A stretch of DNA of 22,626 nt, from positions 1 through 22,626 of IMG/VR virus record IMGVR_UViG_3300035670_001318; one strand, given 5' to 3'. The DNA comes from a virus. Below are positions 12,297 to 20,122 of the stretch, one piece after another. Within the stretch, counting starts at the first letter, position 1. Each line of letters starts with the position of its first letter. The notes under the pieces are model-generated. The model saw only the letters and a program-made list of their open reading frames with translations, ran no database searches and had not been told where the DNA came from. The position numbers and the translations under genes were made by a program.

Positions 12297-13546
12297 TAAC
12301 GCCCCCTTTGGCTTCGCAGCCAACGCTGATAACGAACTTCATCGTCATCAATCTTTTTATACGGAATCAAAGAATCTTTGAATGTTGATTTATAGTCATC
12401 AATCAACGAATCATATTCGTCAATCACTTCAAGCTGTTTACCGCGAATAATGTTACCAATTGCTACGCGCGCTTGCGGGCTGTTGATAATTTGCGGGAAC
12501 ATTTGCATCAAGATTGCAGTTTCTTCTTTAGTAAATCCGCGAGCGCCGCCCAAGGCTGCTTGCGCTGCCATTACCAAATCACTTACCTGCGCGTTAAACG
12601 CTTCTGTGTTACTTAAAGTTTCTGGGGCAATCTTCAAACCGATGCTATTTAAGAATTGACCTGCGCCAACTGCGGTTGGAGCAAGAGATCCTGTAAACGT
12701 GCCTTTTTGCGTCAACCGATCCAGGTTGTTCACAGCGCGAATGATATTGGTAGCTGCATAAGCCCTCGGGCGCATACTTCCAATTTCTTTCAAGATAATT
12801 TCTTGACCAACTAGGCTTCCTTTATCGCCAAGATCAATTTTGAACGGAGGTTGCGTCGTCGTTTCCTTGGAAATCGCAGCATCCCAAATGGCAATACGCG
12901 GATCGCCTGGCTTGAATTGATCGCGCTCGCTGACCAATTTCATTAGCGAACTGCCTGCCGCGGGCTTGGGTGCTGCAGTTACAGGTTTGCCGCCCATAGT
13001 GACGGGCGTAGCAACGCCATCCGTAACATTTAACAGTTGATCGCCAAATTCCATCGTTTGCGGTTTTGGCTGACGAGACAACATCAGCTCTGCATAACGC
13101 TGCGCGCGCGGGCCGCCCGTTGCCATTGCTTGAACAAGGCGATCTTCGCGCTCTTGCGGAGTTGGCATCACCGTCTGGGTGACAGGCGGAGTGTATTTGC
13201 CGGCCATCTCCATTGGATCGCCGAACATATCGGGGCCGGTGACTTGGGTCTGCGGGCCAAGGTCACGGCGCAACGCCTCAAACTCGGCCACATCGGCTTC
13301 ACGGGCCTTGCGCTCGGCTTCCTCTGCCTTCTCTCCAATCTTCTTGGACGTATAGGCCGACAAGATGCGGGCCAGGGCGTTTGTTGGCGTCGGCATCGCA
13401 CGGAACCCCTGGTAAGTCGGCGACTCCGGCTCTTGCATAAAAGCCTGTTGGCGGAGGACTTCGGCTAGTTGCTGCTGACGCTGCGCCCGCAGCATCTCCT
13501 CCTCATACGGCGACGGTGCGCGAAATACAGGACTAATCTTGGCCAT
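12296..13546 (-). CDS. Putative internal virion protein
   Basis: 416 residues starting MAKISPVFRAPSPYEEEMLR. ATG 13546 is preferred over the upstream TTG because AGGAG lies 9 nt before it. Residues 15-100 are a charged helix, 100-190 a Pro-rich low-complexity part (PPVTQTVMPTPQEREDRLVQ), and 200-416 a helical domain with GSLVGQEIILKEIGSMRPRA, ARGFTKEETAILMQMFPQII and IRGKQLEVIDEYDSLIDDYK. I do not recognise a family. Position next to the other large helical protein suggests a second ejection protein. The part encoding the C-terminal domain is strongly AT-rich while the 5' part is GC-rich, which points to a recombination junction within the gene. Confidence 0.6.
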   Translation of the reverse strand: MAKISPVFRAPSPYEEEMLRAQRQQQLAEVLRQQAFMQEPESPTYQGFRAMPTPTNALARILSAYTSKKIGEKAEEAERKAREADVAEFEALRRDLGPQTQVTGPDMFGDPMEMAGKYTPPVTQTVMPTPQEREDRLVQAMATGGPRAQRYAELMLSRQPKPQTMEFGDQLLNVTDGVATPVTMGGKPVTAAPKPAAGSSLMKLVSERDQFKPGDPRIAIWDAAISKETTTQPPFKIDLGDKGSLVGQEIILKEIGSMRPRAYAATNIIRAVNNLDRLTQKGTFTGSLAPTAVGAGQFLNSIGLKIAPETLSNTEAFNAQVSDLVMAAQAALGGARGFTKEETAILMQMFPQIINSPQARVAIGNIIRGKQLEVIDEYDSLIDDYKSTFKDSLIPYKKIDDDEVRYQRWLRSQRGR

Positions 13547-13940
13547 AGTCAAAATCTCCTCGGTAACCGCCTCCCTGCGGGGTCGTCAAACCCGGCGACG
13601 AGGGCATACGCGGTCGAGATCCCATGCCGCCCACCTGCGGCGAACGCCCCATCAAGCCACCCGCTCGAGGCATTCCCATTTGCGGCCTGCTCATGCCCAT
13701 CTGCGGGCGCCCGGTCGGCATACCCGGCTGCGGTGACGTCATGGGGCCGTTGAAGTTCATTGCCTGCGGCGGCACACCTGGCGCTGCGTTAGGCGTCGGC
13801 TGCGAGAAAGCCAGGCCAGGCACTTGGCGCATGGCCATATCACGCTGCCCCGGCGGCGCGCCGAGGGACGTATTGCGCTCCTGCGCTGCCAGCATCTGTG
13901 CAAGCTGTTGCGGCCTGCGATCGGGTGAGTATCCGTTCAT
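13533..13940 (-). CDS. Pro/Gly/Met-rich low-complexity virion protein
   Basis: 135 residues. After a short helix (RRPQQLAQMLAAQERN, 8-23) it is disordered, Pro/Gly/Met-rich, with short tandem elements RPQMGMSRPQMGMPRAGG (about 78-95). It overlaps the preceding small gene by ATGA and the next by 14 bp. Stop is TAG at 13533-13535. It is probably a linker or internal component of the ejection apparatus; the function is unknown. Confidence 0.65.
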   Translation of the reverse strand: MNGYSPDRRPQQLAQMLAAQERNTSLGAPPGQRDMAMRQVPGLAFSQPTPNAAPGVPPQAMNFNGPMTSPQPGMPTGRPQMGMSRPQMGMPRAGGLMGRSPQVGGMGSRPRMPSSPGLTTPQGGGYRGDFDYGQD

Positions 13941-14197
13941 GCTAAACCGCCTGTGTTGAATGGCGTGGTGGTGCTATATGTGCGTTTTCCGACGTTTTGC
14001 GCGTTTCGCGCCGTTTGTCGGTTCATCATTTCGCGCATCTTCAGCAGATCTTGCGGGTCAACTGATGCTGACGGCGTTGCCATCATCGGAATCGCTGCGT
14101 AATCGGTGTTGACCGCTTGGTTGGCCTCCTGCATCGCCAACATCTGCGCGAGCTTCTGTGCGTCGGTGCGATCTTTGTACGTTTTGAAGTACGGCAT
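13937..14197 (-). CDS. Small helical virion-associated protein
   Basis: 86 residues, MPYFKTYKDRTDAQKLAQML at the N terminus. The segment LAQMLAMQEAN resembles LAQMLAAQERN in the following gene, suggesting duplication of a short docking helix. The middle is MATPSASVDPQDLLKMREMM, with a polar C terminus. It starts 1 nt after the stop of the Gln-rich gene and ends by ATGA overlap. No family recognised. Confidence 0.65.
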   Translation of the reverse strand: MPYFKTYKDRTDAQKLAQMLAMQEANQAVNTDYAAIPMMATPSASVDPQDLLKMREMMNRQTARNAQNVGKRTYSTTTPFNTGGLA

Positions 14198-14198
14198 A

Positions 14199-16682
14199 TT
14201 AGAGCGCCCCGTAGTTGACCATCTTAAAGCCGCTCGAGTGCGTCAGTACCGCTTCCGGCTTGACCTGCTCCACTTCGTCGGCCATCACGCCAATCTGACG
14301 CTCGCCGAAAATATCGTAGGCGTAGATTCCGATGCCGAGCGAATGCGTACCTAAACGCACAATGTTGGACTTCAAGCGGCGATCGGAAGCCATGATGGCT
14401 GCGCTGCCAAGCGATCCCGCCAAGTTGAACAAACCGCCTGCGTTGGCTGCCGCTTGGTTTGCCGCGATGCCATAACGCTGCATTGCTGCTGCGTCTTGCG
14501 CCTGGCCGCCCTGGAAGATCGGCGCGGGAGCGACGGTGACGCCTTGGTAGCCTTGGAATTGCGGCAGAGCCACCTGACCACCTGACAACAAGGCGCTGAT
14601 CTCGTTGATCGGCATTGAGCGTATCGCTGCCTGTTGCGCGAGAGCTTGTTGGATGGCCGTATTGCGGAACTGTTGCTGCGCGATGCCTTGTTGGAAGGCT
14701 TGTTGTTGCGCGGCATTGATGAAAGCTGCGCGTTGAGCGTCTTGCGCGAACCGCTGCCCAAGGGCGGCGTTGCGAGCTTCTTGCTGCGTAACGGTTTGCC
14801 CAAACAACTGCGCTTGCGCTTGGTTCTGCGCTGCCTGACGCGCCAGTTCTTGCTGCATCGCTTGTTGCTGCGCTTGGTTGTAAAACTGCGCGGCTTCTTG
14901 CGACTGACCGACCTGTTGCGCTTGGCGAGCAAGGTTGGCCTGTTGTGCGGCAAGTTGTTGCTGGAAGTTCTGCCCTGCGGCAGCGTTTTGCAACTCTTGC
15001 ACGTTGACGTTCTGGCCGAAAAGCTGCTGCAACGCTTGGTTGGTCGCTTGGTTTGCGGCCAATTGACGCTCGTAGTTTTGCGCGATGGCTTGGTTTTGCA
15101 GTTCTTGGGCCTGCTGCCCCATGCCAAATTGCGCCATCAACGCTTCTCGGTTGAATTGACCTGTGCCGAGTGCCTGCTGATATGCCTGTTGCTGCGCCTG
15201 ATTTTGCGCCTGCTGTGCAGCGAGGGCTTGGTCAAAGTTCTGACCAATGGCCTGATTGGCAGCCTGTTGCGCTTGTTGTTGGGTGCCAAACGATGCCAGT
15301 TGCGCCTCGCGGCCAAACTCACCCGCTTGCAAACGCTGCTGGAATGCTTGTTGTTGAGCTTGGTTTTGCGCGGCTTGCGTGGCAAGCGACTGTTGGAGGT
15401 TCTGCCCCAACCCGGTGTTATACAGACCGGCTTGCTCCATGCCCGCACCAAAGCCCGAGAGGGCGGCTTGGTTGGCGAACATAGCGCGAGATTGTTGTTC
15501 GTTAAACGCCTGCTGACGCGCTGCTTGATCAAGGCTGATGCCCTGCGCGGCGGCTTGCAGCAGAAGGTCGTTTTCCTTCTGCATCTGTGCGGCCATCGCG
15601 GAGTTATACGCCTCACCACCCGGTCGCAGACCTTGGTTGATGAGTTGCGTTTGTAACGCTTGCCGTTCACCCTGCAACTGCGGTGACAGACGCGACAGGA
15701 TCGCTTGCTGCGCCGTCATGCCGGCGTTGACCGGCCCTTGCGGCAGGTTGCCGATGTCAATTTCGCGTTGCAGTTCTGGCCCTTGGACAAACTGCTGCGC
15801 GTAGCCAAACTGGCCTTGCTGCGGGCCACCGGCCACACCGCCAACGCCTGATAGGTCAAGTCCTTGCAGATTTAACCCTTGCGGGCCTGCACCGGCTAGA
15901 CCAAACATTCCGGCAAAGAACGGCATCTGCGAAACCCGGCTGACGCCCGAGAGGTCAGCGCCTTGCAGTTGCGGTGCAGCAGGGCCGCCTTGCGCCACGC
16001 CATACGCTTCGGCTTGTACGGGCAACTGTGCGCCCTGCACGGCGACGTTGGCTTGCGCCATCTGCCCCGGCCCAACTTGCCCCGGTAACGCTTCCATGCC
16101 GTATTGGCCGGTCGGCGCATATGAGGCTGTCGGTGCTGATCGGATGCCCTGCTGGGCATAACTGATGTCGGTATATCCCGGCGTCTCTTGGCCAGGCAAA
16201 TACCGCTCCATCGGGCCAGAGTAGCCGATGGTGTAATCAATGCTCGGTAGGCTGCTTGTGTCAAACGGCCTGGCTACCGGCAAATCTTTAATGCCATACG
16301 CAGCGTTTTTAGCTGCTAAATTTAACCAGTAATCAGCAGCTTGCTCTTGCTCAAACGCCATCTGACCTAGATCGGTCAGTTTTTGCGTGATGGTCGGCTG
16401 TTCAATGTAGGTAGTAAATGCTGATTCGTCCGGCGCTTCACCTGCCATTTCGGGGTTGGTGAACAACCGCTGCTGGTAGGCTTCCATCGCCTTGTTATAG
16501 GCGTCTCTGTCTACCGTTGGCGTCTTTTGCCAAGTCACCGTCTGCGACCCGGTGGGGCCGTAGATGTTGGGATTGGACATATAGGCCGTTTGCTTGGCTG
16601 CTGCCAAGTTTTCGGCTCCTTGCTGCCGCGCTAACGCGGCGTAATCAGGTGCTGGCGGTGGCGCCGGTGATCTTTTGCCCAT
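14199..16682 (-). CDS. Gln-rich virion protein with C-terminal S74 chaperone domain
   Basis: 827 residues. The N terminus (1-320) is Pro/Gly-rich (KRSPAPPPAPDYAALARQQG). Residues 320-690 are extremely Gln/Ala/Asn-rich with 54-residue tandem repeats, likely a long helical or coiled-coil rod. Residues 766-827 are an intramolecular chaperone domain of the peptidase S74 type (SDRRLKSNIVRLGTHSLGIG, then GVMADEVEQVKPEAVLTHSS and MVNYGAL), with the Ser766-x4-Lys771 dyad expected to cleave just before Ser766 after trimerisation. The S74 domain normally folds fibres or spikes; here it follows a Gln-rich rod next to ejection proteins. It could be a short tail fibre or an internal rod. Confidence in S74 is high, in the role moderate. 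Confidence 0.8.
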   Translation of the reverse strand: MGKRSPAPPPAPDYAALARQQGAENLAAAKQTAYMSNPNIYGPTGSQTVTWQKTPTVDRDAYNKAMEAYQQRLFTNPEMAGEAPDESAFTTYIEQPTITQKLTDLGQMAFEQEQAADYWLNLAAKNAAYGIKDLPVARPFDTSSLPSIDYTIGYSGPMERYLPGQETPGYTDISYAQQGIRSAPTASYAPTGQYGMEALPGQVGPGQMAQANVAVQGAQLPVQAEAYGVAQGGPAAPQLQGADLSGVSRVSQMPFFAGMFGLAGAGPQGLNLQGLDLSGVGGVAGGPQQGQFGYAQQFVQGPELQREIDIGNLPQGPVNAGMTAQQAILSRLSPQLQGERQALQTQLINQGLRPGGEAYNSAMAAQMQKENDLLLQAAAQGISLDQAARQQAFNEQQSRAMFANQAALSGFGAGMEQAGLYNTGLGQNLQQSLATQAAQNQAQQQAFQQRLQAGEFGREAQLASFGTQQQAQQAANQAIGQNFDQALAAQQAQNQAQQQAYQQALGTGQFNREALMAQFGMGQQAQELQNQAIAQNYERQLAANQATNQALQQLFGQNVNVQELQNAAAGQNFQQQLAAQQANLARQAQQVGQSQEAAQFYNQAQQQAMQQELARQAAQNQAQAQLFGQTVTQQEARNAALGQRFAQDAQRAAFINAAQQQAFQQGIAQQQFRNTAIQQALAQQAAIRSMPINEISALLSGGQVALPQFQGYQGVTVAPAPIFQGGQAQDAAAMQRYGIAANQAAANAGGLFNLAGSLGSAAIMASDRRLKSNIVRLGTHSLGIGIYAYDIFGERQIGVMADEVEQVKPEAVLTHSSGFKMVNYGAL
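15084..15407 (-). repeat. Two 54-residue tandem repeats in the Gln-rich protein
   Basis: Residues 426-479 and 480-533 align without gaps. Each begins GQN-x-x-Q-x-LA, contains QNQAQQQA(F/Y)QQ and (E/Q)F-x-REA, and ends NQAI. A shortened third unit starts at 534 (AQNYERQLAANQATNQALQQ). By my count 37 of these 108 residues are glutamine. Confidence 0.8.
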
Positions 16683-17085
16683 ACCGAGGCTCCAAATAAC
16701 GACACTTGTCTGGTGTCTGCGTCATAAAAACAATGTCTCCATCGGGTGCGGCGTTTTTAATCCGCGCTTCCTCTGAAAACCCCATTTTCGTGACCAATTT
16801 GAGCGCGCGGGTATGCTTGCTGCTGATTGGCCCTATGATCTTATCAACATTTGCGACGTTATAGGGATAGTCATATACCGCGGCGAGGTATGCCGGGGTA
16901 ATCTGATCCCAAGTGATGTGACAAACGACCGATCTGCCGTTCCACATCTCATAAACCGTACCGGCAACCAGCTCACCGTCTTTCTCGAGGCCAATGGCGA
17001 CAGAACGGTCAGCGTGATAGCCGCCGTCCGTGCGCGACATGACCCAATGGCCCACATGGGGGCCGTTTACGATGCGCCAGCCCAT
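16645..17085 (-). CDS. GNAT-family N-acetyltransferase
   Basis: 146 residues from ATG 17085 (MGWRIVNGPHVGHWVMSRTD). A start 11 codons upstream (17118) is possible, but neither has a good ribosome binding site and the shorter form fits the domain. Core strands are VAIGLEKDGELVAGTVYEMW (about 29-48) and SVVCHITWDQITPAYLAAVY. The family's acetyl-CoA region is followed by IGPISSKHTRALKLVTKMGF, the usual N-x-x-A-x-x-x-x-x-K-x-GF GNAT ending, and EEARI. Transfers an acetyl group from acetyl-CoA to an amine. It overlaps both neighbours in the late structural operon, so a virion or host-surface protein could be its target (inference). Similar genes occur in other short-tailed phages. Confidence 0.75.
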   Translation of the reverse strand: MGWRIVNGPHVGHWVMSRTDGGYHADRSVAIGLEKDGELVAGTVYEMWNGRSVVCHITWDQITPAYLAAVYDYPYNVANVDKIIGPISSKHTRALKLVTKMGFSEEARIKNAAPDGDIVFMTQTPDKCRYLEPRYGQKITGATAST

Positions 17086-18644
17086 CCGAGTTGATAAACA
17101 ACGTCCGTTGATGCCCATTCCAAGGAGACGTTCTTGCTGGCGCTGTTGAAAACCAAGCCGCCGCAGTAACCGATGCCTTGGATACCTACGAAATTGTTAG
17201 TGATGATGAGATCCGCACCCCACACCGACTGATTCCACAGCCCAACGTCCCACAGCCCGTATTGCGTTGCCACGAACGACAGCGCGCCAAGGTCGGCGTT
17301 GGTCTGGAAATCCACGTTCATGCCGATGTTGATGGTCGGCTGACCGTTGCTATATAGCGTCGGGCGAGCGCGGGTGAAATACTTGATGACGCCTCGCGTC
17401 TCAAAGTAATTAAACGCCTGCAACGCGCGGGTGTTGATGGCCACTCCATCATCATTGAAACCAGTTGTGCCAGTTCCTGTCGTCCAAGCCTCGGCAACAT
17501 AGCCGTTACCGCCGAAATACGGTTTATCGTTGAGCAATGCAAAGCAGTTTGCCGCCCATCCCGTAAATCGACACCAGGCTTTTGTGATGTTGTTCATCAC
17601 AAATTGCTCTTGGTTGCCCGTGCTAACCGGCACGTTGACGATAAGAGCGTTATTCAGCGGGTTGTATAGCAATGCCCAGCCAAAACTGGACTTGTACGTT
17701 CGTGCCGCAGCTGCAAATGCGCCTTGGATTTTGTCCGACAACGCGACCTGCGGATCTAGTCGTGACGATTGCAGCGCCGACGCAAACGGAATCAAGCCGT
17801 CAAGCGTCAAAATCAGCAAATCGCCGCCGTATTTCTGCACACAACGGCGAGAAATGGGAGAGCCAATGATCCAAACACCAATCAACGCCCAGGTAGAGGC
17901 GCTTGAGGGATCGGTGCCGCGGTAGACGATGACTTCGCCCTGATCGGTAATGAAAACGAGGTTGTCGTCAACGCCATAACCTGCGTCAATCGTCCATGAC
18001 GCCATCGCAATGAGCGTACCGCCCAAATGAGCGACCGAGGACAGATCAAGCACTTGTGCCGCACCACCCACCGAAGCTGTCGGCAAGTACCACGCTTTGA
18101 GCGTGTTTTTCTGAATAAACCACATCCTGTTTTTGAACAGAGTGGGTTGAATTAAATCAGTTGTCGTGACGCCCGTAATGGCAGGGCTGGATGCGCCGTC
18201 AATCGGCGTCCAAGTGGTACCGTCAAACAGTAACGGCTTGTCAACACCGTTGGCGGTATACAAATATCCGCCGCCCGACGTTGTGATGTTGGTGAATTCC
18301 CAGCGACTGTTAGAAAGGCCGGTGACTTTCGCAGCACCGACCGCCCCTGCCGAGGTGACGTCATAGATGTTGCCGCCAACGACGGCATACATCTTATCGT
18401 TTGTGCCAGCGTTATAGACGAGCAGGCTTTCTACCTGGCCCGTCATGCCGGTGGCGTGTTTGGCATAACCTCCGCGCAGCGACACGCTCGAAACGCCTGG
18501 GAACAGGTTATCAAGCGTTACCGCATCAGTCGGCGCCATGTTGGCGAGCGAGTCGCGGGCGTTCCAGCCACCGACAGGCGCCGGTAATGACGCCACGTTG
18601 TTGGTGGTGCGCTGGATTAGCCGTCTGCGAACGGGCGACGCCAT
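17067..18644 (-). CDS. Beta-rich tail nozzle / stabilisation protein
   Basis: 525 residues with repeated beta blades: MASPVRRRLIQRTTNNVASL then LPAPVGGWNARDSLANM (about 20-36), a common opening of phage stabilisation or tail-hub proteins; blades such as LFDGTTWTPIDG, VLDLSSVAHLGGTLIAMASW, VVYRGTDPSSASTW-like, GGDLLILTLDGLIPFASALQ and KPYFGGNGYVAEAWTTGTGT. The pattern of successive four-stranded units suggests a propeller, as in P22 gp10-like and related nozzle proteins. The position after the adaptor gene (TAATG overlap) and before fibre/ejection genes supports a tail nozzle role. Family identity is by pattern only. Confidence 0.65.
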   Translation of the reverse strand: MASPVRRRLIQRTTNNVASLPAPVGGWNARDSLANMAPTDAVTLDNLFPGVSSVSLRGGYAKHATGMTGQVESLLVYNAGTNDKMYAVVGGNIYDVTSAGAVGAAKVTGLSNSRWEFTNITTSGGGYLYTANGVDKPLLFDGTTWTPIDGASSPAITGVTTTDLIQPTLFKNRMWFIQKNTLKAWYLPTASVGGAAQVLDLSSVAHLGGTLIAMASWTIDAGYGVDDNLVFITDQGEVIVYRGTDPSSASTWALIGVWIIGSPISRRCVQKYGGDLLILTLDGLIPFASALQSSRLDPQVALSDKIQGAFAAAARTYKSSFGWALLYNPLNNALIVNVPVSTGNQEQFVMNNITKAWCRFTGWAANCFALLNDKPYFGGNGYVAEAWTTGTGTTGFNDDGVAINTRALQAFNYFETRGVIKYFTRARPTLYSNGQPTINIGMNVDFQTNADLGALSFVATQYGLWDVGLWNQSVWGADLIITNNFVGIQGIGYCGGLVFNSASKNVSLEWASTDVVYQLGWAGAS

Positions 18645-19555
18645 TATTGGCTGTCCGTGCCGTAGCCGCTATCGGGGATGTTGTCGTAACCGATCAACAC
18701 CGTACCCGGTCGCGGGGCAAACGAGAGGTTGGCGGCAGCGGTGTCTTGCGCCACAGCCGTCTCAAACTCCATCAGATAATCGCGGTACAGCGCCGTGGTA
18801 TCAAAACCCTTGGCCTCAAAATACTTGAGCTTTGTACCCAATACCATCAGGCGATCGGGGTAAATACAAGTATCGTTGTCGTTTGTGAAACTGTTTTGCG
18901 GGGTGCCGTCAGGCGCGTATGCCCAGGCTTTACTGCGATACTCAAAGCCGAGCAGCTCCCCGCCGTTCATGCCCGGCCAAATCTGGAAGTATTGACCGAG
19001 CAGACGCCAGCGAATACGCGGGCCGGTGCTGATATATCCCGAGAGCAGCCATTGCCATTGCTGTGGCGACTCTGGGCCAAGCATCTCCCATCGCTTGCTT
19101 TTATCCCAATGGGTGCGGTTGACCGACGAGCTGTAGTCTGCCGGCAGCGCGTACTTTACCTTTTGAAAGATAACCTGGCCGCCAACAACCGTCTCCGTGA
19201 CCTGATAGTTCAGCGTGACGCTCGTAGCACCGACAGAGGTGATGTAAGTGGCGTTCGGAATGCCGACCCCTTGCACCTGATAGGTCGTGTCTAGCCCCGC
19301 CGTAGAGGCAAGCCCGGTAATCGTGGCGACACCGTTGACCCAATTCCCCGTCGCGGTCGTCGCTTCGGTGTAAAAGGTGTAAGGGCGCGTCAGCTCTCGC
19401 CAATCAGCACGACGGAGCAACTCATACCCGCAGGCGTTCATCAGGGCCAACAACTGCACAACGTCCTGGCTGTTGTTGCCCGCGACCGTGGAGGGGGTCG
19501 GAATACCGAGTTCTTGCGTACACTCGGTGATGAGTTGAACCATCGTGCTGCCCAT
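18644..19555 (-). CDS. Head-tail adaptor (SU10-type / P22 gp4-like)
   Basis: 303 residues. It starts MGSTMVQLITECTQELGIPT, followed by NNSQDVVQLLALMNACGYEL and LRRADWRELTRPYTF (about 47-61), the classic helical front of podovirus adaptor proteins that dock under the portal. A beta insertion (70-130) follows, then LPADYSSSVNRTHWDKSKRW, and a helical end KLKYFEAKGFDTTALYRDYL plus ATAAANLSFAPRPG-like tail. GGAGG lies 6 nt before the ATG at 19555, fixing the start. It forms the dodecameric ring between portal and nozzle (family knowledge). The gene order adaptor then nozzle matches short-tailed phages. Confidence 0.75.
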   Translation of the reverse strand: MGSTMVQLITECTQELGIPTPSTVAGNNSQDVVQLLALMNACGYELLRRADWRELTRPYTFYTEATTATGNWVNGVATITGLASTAGLDTTYQVQGVGIPNATYITSVGATSVTLNYQVTETVVGGQVIFQKVKYALPADYSSSVNRTHWDKSKRWEMLGPESPQQWQWLLSGYISTGPRIRWRLLGQYFQIWPGMNGGELLGFEYRSKAWAYAPDGTPQNSFTNDNDTCIYPDRLMVLGTKLKYFEAKGFDTTALYRDYLMEFETAVAQDTAAANLSFAPRPGTVLIGYDNIPDSGYGTDSQ

Positions 19556-19556
19556 A

Positions 19557-20102
19557 CTATGCCTCCGTTAGTTCTTTCGGCGGCCGCCCTCTTTTCGGCT
19601 TATCCGCCACCAGGGACGCCATCTGCGCCTGCAATTCAGCCAACTGGCGCTTGGTTTCCTCAAGCTCCGCATTGTTCTCAACGCGGTTCTTGCGGTTCAA
19701 GTATTGGCGCGCTCGCTCGCGCAAGCCGACGCCACCCATGCCGATGCGCTGCAACTGGCCATCAGATGCCAGGGCAAGCTGCTCGACCGTTAAAAACTTA
19801 AGAATGCTCAACTCCGCGATCTGATCGCGGTTAATCTCATCAGGAGCGTCCTTCTGCCATTGCGATAGCGGGGTGCCGATCTGCGCTGCGGCGTTCTCGT
19901 TCTGGTGCATTTGGAAATACAACCATTGCCGCGGGAAACGCTCTTTGTGATCGTCGCGCACCGGCTGGTCGATCACGTTCGTTTTGTCGCCAGGCGCCTG
20001 GATTCGCACATACGGATTGCCCTTGTTGGGGCCATCCTCGCGCAAATAAAACTCAACGTGCAGTTGGGCGTCGGCGTTGTTGATGTCGCTATCTAATGCC
20101 AT
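19557..20102 (-). CDS. Conserved phage protein with AT-hook tail
   Basis: 181 residues. Residues 13-65 (LHVEFYLREDGPNKGNPYVR, PGDKTNVIDQPVRDDHKERF, PRQWLYFQMHQN) and 102-130 (KFLTVEQLALASDGQLQRIG, MGGVGLRERAR) form a pattern common in podovirus structural operons. A coiled coil (about 138-166, VENNAELEETKRQLAELQAQ) is followed by KPKRGRPPKE (167-177), an AT-hook minor-groove binding motif with the RGRPP core. AGGAG lies 8 nt before the ATG. The function is unknown; an AT-hook on a head-region protein suggests contact with packaged DNA or with the scaffold (inference). Confidence 0.7.
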   Translation of the reverse strand: MALDSDINNADAQLHVEFYLREDGPNKGNPYVRIQAPGDKTNVIDQPVRDDHKERFPRQWLYFQMHQNENAAAQIGTPLSQWQKDAPDEINRDQIAELSILKFLTVEQLALASDGQLQRIGMGGVGLRERARQYLNRKNRVENNAELEETKRQLAELQAQMASLVADKPKRGRPPKELTEA

Positions 20103-20122
20103 TGTCTTTGCTCCTGTGGGGA

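Noticed and set aside
14634-15656. Leu-rich open frame on the plus strand (340 codons)
   Set aside because: It is the mirror of Gln codons (CAA/CAG) in the Gln-rich gene, which read as TTG/CTG Leu on the other strand.
18401-19294. 297-codon open frame on the plus strand
   Set aside because: Lies opposite the adaptor and nozzle genes; Arg/Cys-rich with no domain and no ribosome binding site.
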